This document shows, one piece after another, positions 5,404-9,995 of a DNA stretch of 9,995 bases; position 1 is the first letter of the stretch, and the number at the start of each line of letters is the position of its first letter. Source of the stretch: Treponema sp. (GTDB taxonomy: Bacteria; Spirochaetota; Spirochaetia; Treponematales; Treponemataceae). A program made the translations under genes and the position numbers. The notes beneath the pieces are model-generated. The model did no database searches. It was not told the origin of the DNA and saw only the letters and a list, made by a program, of their open reading frames with translations. The DNA lies in NCBI GenBank assembly GCA_021442965.1, contig JABUUX010000337.1:1-9995 (forward strand), given 5' to 3'.

Positions 5404-7335
5404 TTATTCTTCGTCTGCGAACAAACCAGCAATTTCTTTTTTGTAGAGCTCGTTTATTCTAAAGCGCATAACTTCCTGTTTGGCGGAAAGTTCAACTCCA
5501 ACTTCAAATTCTTTTGTAATAAGAGCAAATTTGTTAATGCGTTCAAACATTTTAAAGCCGGTTTTAGAATTAATAAGATTTGAAATTTCATTTTCAAAAA
5601 GCTTCTGGATTACATCAGACTTTAAAAGATTTTCATAAGTATCGTACTGAATACCGTTTTCGGCAGCGTAGTTTTTAACTTCTTCGGAATCTACCAGAAT
5701 GAGGGCACCCAATGAACGTTTATCCTGTCCTACAACAACAGCCTGTTTAATGTAATGAGATTCAGAAAGTTTACTTTCAATTGGAAGAGGTTCAATGTTT
5801 TCTCCTCCGCGCAGAACGATTGTATCTTTAATGCGCCCTTTAATTTGGATTTCATCATGAATTGTCATTACGGCAAGGTCACCTGTATTAAGCCAGCCAT
5901 CTACAGTCATTGCCTTTTCTGTAAGTTCAGGCTGTTTGTAATAACCTTTCATTACAGTTTCACCTTTAACTTGAAGAACACCTTCTTTTCCGCGGGGAAG
6001 AACATATCCGTCCAAATCTACCACACGAACTTTTACACCGCGGATAGCAGAACCTATTGTTCTGAAAACAGGGGCTGCAATAGGGCGTACAGCAACTACA
6101 GGGGCAGTTTCTGTAAGTCCGTATCCTTCTACAATTTTCACTCCGATTGCCCAGAAGAATTCATCTATTCTTTTTGGCCATGCTCCACCGCCGGCAATTC
6201 CTGCACGGAAACCAGTTCCTAAAAGAGCTTTCAGTTTTCTGAATACAAGAAGTTCTCCAAGCCATTTGAGAGGGAAGAGCAGTGCCCAAGGAATAAGGAA
6301 AAGAGTCCACCATAGTCCGCGCCACTGGCGTGTAAAACAGGCGTTTTGCCCGAACATTTTGCGTTCCATTCTTTTTTGAATGATTGCAACGTTTACAAAG
6401 AAATTGAACATATCATTTACAATTCCACCGGATTTTCTCATCTTCTTAGTAATGCCGTCATAGATGGCTTCAAATACTCTAGGAACTGCCGGAATCAGCT
6501 GAGGGTTCAGAGTTTTGAAGTCTGCCAGAAGAATTGAACCAACAGGTTTTGAGTAACTGATTGTTCCACCCTGAATTGAAATAACGTATTCGCATTCACG
6601 TTCAAAAACATGCCATACAGGAAGAACATTCAGTGCAACTTCACCCGGATTAAGGTAAATGCGTTCCTGAAGTTCATCCAGCTGAACCAAAAAATTGTGG
6701 TGGGTTAGCATTACACCTTTTGGAGTTCCCGTAGTTCCAGAAGTAAAGATGATTGTGGCAAGGTCATCTCCATGTCCTTTTTCTACTTCTGCTTCAACTT
6801 CACCCGGATGATCTGCTCTGTATTTTTTTCCTTCTTTTACTACATTTTCAAAAACAAATAGCTCAACAGATTCTTTTTCACACTGCTTTTTTAAGTCTTC
6901 TTTTACGTCATTATCAAAAGTAATAATTCTTTTTACGGTTGGAATTTTGTCTCGGATTGAAATAATTTTGTTTACCTGAGAACCGTTTTCTGCTATTACT
7001 AGTTCTGTTTCTACAATAGACAGGATTTTTTCCAAATCTGAAAGCGTTGCATCACAACCACGAGGAACGTCTATAGCACCAATCCCCATAAGACCTATGT
7101 CTGCCTGGAGCCATTCTGCACGGTTATCTGAAATAAGACCGATTTTATCTTCTCTCTTTACGCCCATGCTTAAAAGACCTGCACCAAAGTCCATTGCAAT
7201 CTGGAACATTTCGCGGTAAAGAACAGGTTCAAATTGTCCGTTAGGAAGGCGTTTATTCTGCGATTTGTATTCAGCAAAGTCTACAGCGGCTTTCTGAAAC
7301 ATCTTTGGAACTGTAAAGCTTGGATCAAAATCCAT
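5404..7335 (-). CDS. Long-chain acyl-CoA synthetase (AMP-forming ligase, FadD-like)
   Basis: A 643-residue member of the ANL adenylating family, expected to activate fatty acids with ATP and CoA for lipid synthesis from scavenged acids. Motifs: ATP-binding loop TSGTTGTPK at 198-206, LPVWHVFE at 238-245, GGGAWPK at 382-388, YGLTET at 405-410, NTGD at 483-486 (ribose-binding Asp486), and the hinge GRIKD at 500-504. A hydrophobic stretch at about 341-366 (WWTLFLIPWALLFPLKWLG) suggests membrane association, as in eukaryote-type long-chain synthetases. Gapless alignment of the last 30 residues with the remembered family consensus LTPTLKLKR puts Glu621 where the adenylation lysine normally sits. 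GGAGG lies 5 bases before the ATG. The gene stands alone, convergent with the radical SAM gene and divergent from a TetR-family regulator. Chain-length preference cannot be read from the sequence. Confidence 0.92.
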   Translation of the reverse strand: MDFDPSFTVPKMFQKAAVDFAEYKSQNKRLPNGQFEPVLYREMFQIAMDFGAGLLSMGVKREDKIGLISDNRAEWLQADIGLMGIGAIDVPRGCDATLSDLEKILSIVETELVIAENGSQVNKIISIRDKIPTVKRIITFDNDVKEDLKKQCEKESVELFVFENVVKEGKKYRADHPGEVEAEVEKGHGDDLATIIFTSGTTGTPKGVMLTHHNFLVQLDELQERIYLNPGEVALNVLPVWHVFERECEYVISIQGGTISYSKPVGSILLADFKTLNPQLIPAVPRVFEAIYDGITKKMRKSGGIVNDMFNFFVNVAIIQKRMERKMFGQNACFTRQWRGLWWTLFLIPWALLFPLKWLGELLVFRKLKALLGTGFRAGIAGGGAWPKRIDEFFWAIGVKIVEGYGLTETAPVVAVRPIAAPVFRTIGSAIRGVKVRVVDLDGYVLPRGKEGVLQVKGETVMKGYYKQPELTEKAMTVDGWLNTGDLAVMTIHDEIQIKGRIKDTIVLRGGENIEPLPIESKLSESHYIKQAVVVGQDKRSLGALILVDSEEVKNYAAENGIQYDTYENLLKSDVIQKLFENEISNLINSKTGFKMFERINKFALITKEFEVGVELSAKQEVMRFRINELYKKEIAGLFADEE

Positions 7336-7368
7336 AGTATCCTCCAGGGTAGAAGACTGAGAGTTTAT

Positions 7369-7400
7369 AATGACACTTTTTCTAATTTTGTCATTTTGAC
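7369..7400. promoter_or_regulatory. Candidate operator for the divergent TetR-family regulator
   Basis: AATGACA (7369-7375) and TGTCATT (7389-7395) form a 7-bp perfect inverted repeat around 13 bases, and GTCATTTTGAC (7390-7400) adds an overlapping small palindrome. Relative to the synthetase promoter, this covers about +1 to +30, a position where a bound repressor would block transcription. Which protein binds is inferred only from adjacency to the TetR gene. Confidence 0.45.
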
Positions 7401-7404
7401 TTAT

Positions 7405-7434
7405 AGTATAACGCAGGTTTATTGAATTTGTCCA
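7405..7434 (-). promoter_or_regulatory. Candidate sigma-70 promoter for the acyl-CoA synthetase gene
   Basis: On the minus strand, TGGACA (7429-7434, one mismatch to TTGACA) and TATACT (7405-7410, one mismatch to TATAAT) are 18 bases apart. The predicted start near 7398 gives a leader of about 60 bases. Called by eye. Confidence 0.5.
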
Positions 7435-7552
7435 TTAATAATTTAATTTGGGGATAGATTTGTTTTGATTTAAATAGACTCGGCAATGATTTTAAACAAT
7501 GATATAGAAAAAGAGGTGTAATTTAATTAGAATAACTACCGATAATTAGTTT

Positions 7553-8221
7553 ATGAGCAAGAAACAGATTACAAAAGAAAAGATTATACAGTCATTTCTA
7601 TCCTCCGCTGTAGAAAAAAGTGCCGGTGCAACTTCTCTGGCAGATATTTCTGATGTTCTTCAGATAAAAAAAGCCTCCCTGTACAATCATTTTGAATCCC
7701 GAGACGAAATGTATTCTGCTACTCTTGAATTCTGTGCTTCTGAAATTCTTGCTTCAACGTTTGTAACAAAGGAACATCTTGAAGCTGCTTCGCTTACAAA
7801 AACTCAAGGATCTGCTCTCTTTAAAAAAGTAATCACATCATATTTTAAGCTTTTTGAAGGCGAACCTTTTTTGAAAATGTATGTTTTTATCCATGCAGAG
7901 CAGTATTATAACAGTCGTGCTATGGAAATTGTGGACGCAGATTACAAAAGGCTTGTGGAAGACGTTAAAAGTCTAATGAAAGCTCTTAAATCTGCAAAAA
8001 AGGCCGTGTATGAAGAAAAGGACTCCAAAGATATTGCCCAGGCTATAGTATCTGTTATGACGAATCAGCTGGATGCGTATATTTCTCAAAAAAAGGAAAT
8101 CATCAGACGGAATCCTGATACGGGGCTTGGAAGTCTTTTTACTTTGCCGACCGATGAAAATCTTTTGAACCGTAGTATACACGTAATAGAAGTTACTGTA
8201 AAAAATCTTCTTTCCTGTTAG
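7553..8221 (+). CDS. TetR/AcrR-family transcriptional regulator
   Basis: A 222-residue dimeric-type repressor. The N-terminal DNA-binding domain occupies about residues 5-55. Its helix-turn-helix runs from TSLADISDVL (27-36) through the recognition helix KKASLYNHF (39-47), followed by ESRDEMY, the hallmark ending of TetR HTH domains. The remaining 165 residues are helical with no further recognisable motif; this part normally holds the ligand pocket and dimer interface. The gene is divergent from the long-chain acyl-CoA synthetase across 217 bases, so an acyl-CoA or fatty-acid sensor that represses that gene and itself is a reasonable inference, as for TetR-type FadR proteins. The start is fixed by an in-frame TAG two codons upstream. 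No SD is at the right distance: the only candidate, AGAGGTG near 7512-7518, is about 35 bases away, so translation may be weak. Confidence 0.9.
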   Translation: MSKKQITKEKIIQSFLSSAVEKSAGATSLADISDVLQIKKASLYNHFESRDEMYSATLEFCASEILASTFVTKEHLEAASLTKTQGSALFKKVITSYFKLFEGEPFLKMYVFIHAEQYYNSRAMEIVDADYKRLVEDVKSLMKALKSAKKAVYEEKDSKDIAQAIVSVMTNQLDAYISQKKEIIRRNPDTGLGSLFTLPTDENLLNRSIHVIEVTVKNLLSC

Positions 8222-8343
8222 AAAATTCTGAATGTTATAAGATTTTTTTTCTTTATTTTCACTTTTCCTTTTCAATAAAAACGGAAAATAAGTTTTCAGT
8301 AAAAAAAATAGGTGGTTTTTCTTATAAATTTAGTGTTTTTTCA
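8222..8343. other. A+T-rich spacer after the TetR gene, no clear terminator
   Basis: Contains runs of T (8242-8250) and A, plus weak A/T-only inverted repeats such as GAAAA/TTTTC (8284-8297). None combines a G+C stem with a following T-run, so I do not call a terminator. No ORF or RNA gene is apparent. Confidence 0.5.
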
Positions 8344-8371
8344 TTGACAATTTAGAATTATCGATTATGAT
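8344..8371 (+). promoter_or_regulatory. Strong sigma-70 promoter of the sugar ABC transporter operon
   Basis: TTGACA (8344-8349, perfect) and TATGAT (8366-8371, one mismatch) are 16 bases apart. The predicted transcription start is near 8378, giving a leader of about 77 bases before the binding-protein ATG. This is the best promoter match in the window and fits a highly expressed binding protein. Confidence 0.75.
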
Positions 8372-8377
8372 AAAAAT

Positions 8378-8417
8378 TACAACGTTGTAGTAACTATAAA
8401 CTTTCACGTTGTAATAA
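8378..8417. promoter_or_regulatory. CG-centred operator candidate with a second half-site
   Basis: TACAACGTTGTA (8378-8389) is a perfect 12-bp palindrome with a central CG, the architecture of LacI/GalR-family operators. It sits on the predicted transcription start. ACGTTGTAGTAA (8382-8393) recurs as ACGTTGTAATAA (8406-8417), centred 24 bases further on and with a degenerate left half. The regulator is not encoded in this window. Confidence 0.6.
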
Positions 8418-8441
8418 AACTAATCATACAGAACCAATGAC

Positions 8442-8447
8442 AGGAGG
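8442..8447 (+). promoter_or_regulatory. Ribosome-binding site that fixes the binding-protein start
   Basis: AGGAGG stands 7 bases before ATG 8455. It lies inside the coding region that would result from an upstream in-frame ATG at 8437, so 8455 is the real start. That start also begins directly with a lipoprotein signal peptide (MKKMVAG). Confidence 0.85.
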
Positions 8448-8454
8448 AAGTTGT

Positions 8455-9738
8455 ATGAAGAAAATGGTAGCAGGAGTTCTTGCTGTAGTAGCAGCAGCAA
8501 CTCTTATGTCTTGTGGAGGCAAAACAGCTTCTACAGAAGAAGGAAAAGTATTTAACGTATATGTATGGAATGATGAATTCCCATCACGCTTCAAGGATTA
8601 TTTTGAAGCAAAAGGTAAAGTACCTGCAGGTGTTACTGTAAACTTTGTTCAGACTCCAAACGCTGATAATGCTTACCAGAACAAACTGGACGAAGTTCTT
8701 CTCGCTCAGGAAAAAGCTGCTGCTGATTCAAAGGTAGATATGTTCCTTGTTGAAGCTGACTATGCTCTTAAATATGTTGATACACCATTCACATTGGATG
8801 TTAAAAAAGACATCGGTCTTACAGATGCTGATCTTTCTAAACAGTACAAATATACAAAAGACATCATGACAGACTCAAAAGGAGTTCTTAAAGGTGTTTC
8901 TTGGCAGGCATGTCCAGGTGGATTCGTATACCGCCGTTCTTATGCTATCGATGTTCTTGGAACAGATGATCCTGTAAAAGTTGGTGAAGCTCTTGCTGAT
9001 TGGGACAAATTCGATGCTGTAGCTGCTGCTGCAAAAGCTAAGGGATACTTCATGCTTTCAGGTTTTGATGATGCTTTCCGCGTATTCTCTGACAATGCAA
9101 AAACACCTTGGGTAAAAGGAAATAAAATTGTTATCGATCCACAGATTGAACGCTGGATTAAAATGACAAAAGAATACACAGACAAAGGATATAACAACAA
9201 AGCTAACCTTTGGTCTGCAGAATCTACACAGGGTATGACAAAAGACGGAAAAGTATTCGGTTACTTCGGACCTGCATGGTTCATTGACTTCTGTATGGAC
9301 AAATCTGCAGAAGGTGACTGGGCTTTCTGTAAAGGACCACAGGGATTCTCTTGGGGTGGAACTTGGATGTGTGCTGCTGCTGGAACAGACAACAAAGCAC
9401 TTATCAAAGATGTTATGTATATGCTTACATGTGATTCAGACAACATGACTGACCTTGCTAAGGGAGCTGGAGACTTTGCTAACAACGAAGTTGCTATGGC
9501 TGCTGTTGCAAACTCTGATTATGGTAACCCATTCCTTGGTGGACAGAACCACATGGCATTCTTCCTTGATAATGCTAAGTCTATTGACAAATCAGCTATG
9601 TCAAAATATGACCAGGGTATGAATGAAAAAATCCAGTCTGCAATGTCTGACTACTACAATGGAAATGTAACTTTGGACGAAGCTTGGGAAAATTTCTATA
9701 CTTCAATCCTCGAAGTTTATCCAAATCTTACAAAATAG
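8455..9738 (+). CDS. Sugar ABC transporter substrate-binding lipoprotein (CUT1 type)
   Basis: A 427-residue extracytoplasmic solute-binding protein, family 1. The signal peptide has a basic start (MKK), a hydrophobic core, and the lipobox LMSC at residues 17-20. Cys20 is the expected lipidated residue, and the loose lipobox fits spirochaete lipoproteins. The mature part begins KVFNVYVWNDEFPSRF (31-46), with a DMFLVEADYALKYV block (95-108), a central aromatic stretch GYFGPAWF (269-276), and GGTWMCAA (301-308), the usual order of a two-lobed, periplasmic-type sugar-binding protein. Codon choice looks narrow (many GCT/GCA, ACA, GAA, AAA), as expected for high expression. It is followed by an intrinsic terminator and then a CUT1 permease, which supports a carbohydrate or oligosaccharide substrate. 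The particular sugar cannot be inferred. Trp/Tyr-rich segments would be candidate ligand contacts. Confidence 0.9.
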   Translation: MKKMVAGVLAVVAAATLMSCGGKTASTEEGKVFNVYVWNDEFPSRFKDYFEAKGKVPAGVTVNFVQTPNADNAYQNKLDEVLLAQEKAAADSKVDMFLVEADYALKYVDTPFTLDVKKDIGLTDADLSKQYKYTKDIMTDSKGVLKGVSWQACPGGFVYRRSYAIDVLGTDDPVKVGEALADWDKFDAVAAAAKAKGYFMLSGFDDAFRVFSDNAKTPWVKGNKIVIDPQIERWIKMTKEYTDKGYNNKANLWSAESTQGMTKDGKVFGYFGPAWFIDFCMDKSAEGDWAFCKGPQGFSWGGTWMCAAAGTDNKALIKDVMYMLTCDSDNMTDLAKGAGDFANNEVAMAAVANSDYGNPFLGGQNHMAFFLDNAKSIDKSAMSKYDQGMNEKIQSAMSDYYNGNVTLDEAWENFYTSILEVYPNLTK

Positions 9739-9750
9739 TTTTTGAACTAT

Positions 9751-9787
9751 AAAAAAAGGGCTGTTAGCAATAACAGCTCTTTTTTTT
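9751..9787 (+). terminator. Intrinsic terminator or attenuator between binding protein and permease
   Basis: GGGCTGTTA (9758-9766) pairs with TAACAGCTC (9771-9779), with one G-U pair, around a GCAA tetraloop. Seven As precede the stem and eight Ts follow it. Partial termination here would leave binding-protein mRNA in excess over permease mRNA, a common arrangement in ABC transporter operons. Confidence 0.9.
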
Positions 9788-9793
9788 GTCTGC

Positions 9794-9813
9794 TTGCGAA
9801 AACGTTTTCGCAA
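9794..9813. promoter_or_regulatory. Perfect 20-bp CG-centred palindrome, LacI-family operator candidate
   Basis: TTGCGAAAACGTTTTCGCAA is a perfect inverted repeat with no spacer and a central CG, typical in form of LacI/GalR-family binding sites. It lies 6 bases after the terminator T-run and 30 bases before the permease ATG. Its arms differ from those of the palindrome at 8378, so a different regulator or different affinity is likely. No convincing -35/-10 pair is seen beside it, so it may act as a roadblock or as a secondary site. Confidence 0.7.
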
Positions 9814-9843
9814 ATCCATAATCTTAATTTCTGCGAGGAATTC

Positions 9844-9995
9844 ATGACTGATTCTAAAATAGTACAGAAAAAAAACTCTCCAAAACAGAAAAAAAGAAAG
9901 ACTGTACAGTATGACAGATGGGGTTATTTCTTTATTGCTCCTTTCTTTCTTATCTTTTTTGTTTTTTCTTTTATTCCACTTGTAACAACATTTGT
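9844..9995 (+). CDS. CUT1-type sugar ABC transporter permease (N-terminus only)
   Basis: Fifty codons are visible before the window ends. The first 26 residues are hydrophilic and very basic (KKNSPKQKKRK at 9-19), facing the cytoplasm by the positive-inside rule. A first membrane helix then begins: WGYFFIAPFFLIFFVFSFIP at about 26-45. This is the classic opening of MalF/UgpA-like permeases. GAGGAA ends 4 bases before the ATG. It is the second gene of the transporter operon, after the terminator and the 20-bp palindrome. The partner permease should follow beyond the right edge. Family placement is good given the adjacent binding protein, although the conserved EAA loop lies outside the window. 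Confidence 0.85.
   Translation, partial: MTDSKIVQKKNSPKQKKRKTVQYDRWGYFFIAPFFLIFFVFSFIPLVTTF

Noticed and set aside
5755..6222. 155-codon plus-strand frame
   Set aside because: Antisense to the acyl-CoA synthetase; composition rich in Phe, Cys and Ser as expected for a shadow frame.
7439..7528. Direct repeat TAATTTAATT (7439-7448 and 7519-7528) and CAATGAT pair (7484-7490, 7497-7503) before the TetR gene
   Set aside because: Short A+T-rich repeats of this kind are expected by chance in this composition, and their position matches no promoter I can identify.
8222..8300. Possible terminator after the TetR gene
   Set aside because: Only A/T-rich weak stems are present, and no stem is followed by a suitable T-run.
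8437..8454. Upstream ATG for the sugar-binding lipoprotein
   Set aside because: The AGGAGG at 8442-8447 lies inside this extension and points to ATG 8455, where a normal lipoprotein signal peptide begins.

Overview
The window looks like chromosomal DNA from a spirochaete, most likely a host-associated Treponema. Evidence: low G+C, a short spirochaete-style lipobox (Leu-Met-Ser-Cys) on a sugar-binding lipoprotein, a flavin-dependent thymidylate synthase, and a DUF4080-type cobalamin-binding radical SAM protein. The genus is an inference from gene content; the species cannot be named. No rRNA, tRNA, CRISPR array, transposase or phage gene is visible. No gene-free stretch exceeds about 235 bases.

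Layout. (1) Positions 1-2484, minus strand: a probable operon reading leftwards, made of a tandem cyclic-nucleotide-binding/Crp-type regulator, a six-helix DUF308 membrane protein, and thyX, which runs off the left edge. Gaps are 25 and 42 bases. (2) Positions 2562-5283, plus strand, divergent from (1): a PHP-domain phosphoesterase of the RNase AM/YciV type, then a B12-binding radical SAM/DUF4080 protein. Between them lies a compact element of about 68% G+C full of short palindromes, which can also be read as a 29-codon ORF with a good ribosome-binding site. (3) A bidirectional terminator at 5335-5377 separates this pair from a convergent long-chain acyl-CoA synthetase (5404-7335, minus). (4) A TetR-family regulator (7553-8221, plus) is divergent from the synthetase. 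A TGACA/TGTCA inverted repeat sits just downstream of the synthetase -10 box, which suggests local control of fatty-acid activation. (5) From 8344 to the right edge is the start of a CUT1-type sugar ABC transporter operon: a strong promoter, a CG-centred palindrome at the predicted start site, the binding lipoprotein, an intrinsic terminator, a perfect 20-bp CG-centred palindrome, and the N-terminus of the first permease.

Most genes are recognisable housekeeping or transport functions. The features most worth a second look are the G+C-rich palindromic element, the two LacI-like operator candidates of different sequence in the sugar transporter locus, an acyl-CoA synthetase whose C-terminal catalytic lysine appears to be glutamate, the tandem cyclic-nucleotide regulator with one degenerate pocket, and a heptanucleotide repeat inside the radical SAM gene. 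I do not see clear evidence of a wholly new multi-gene system.
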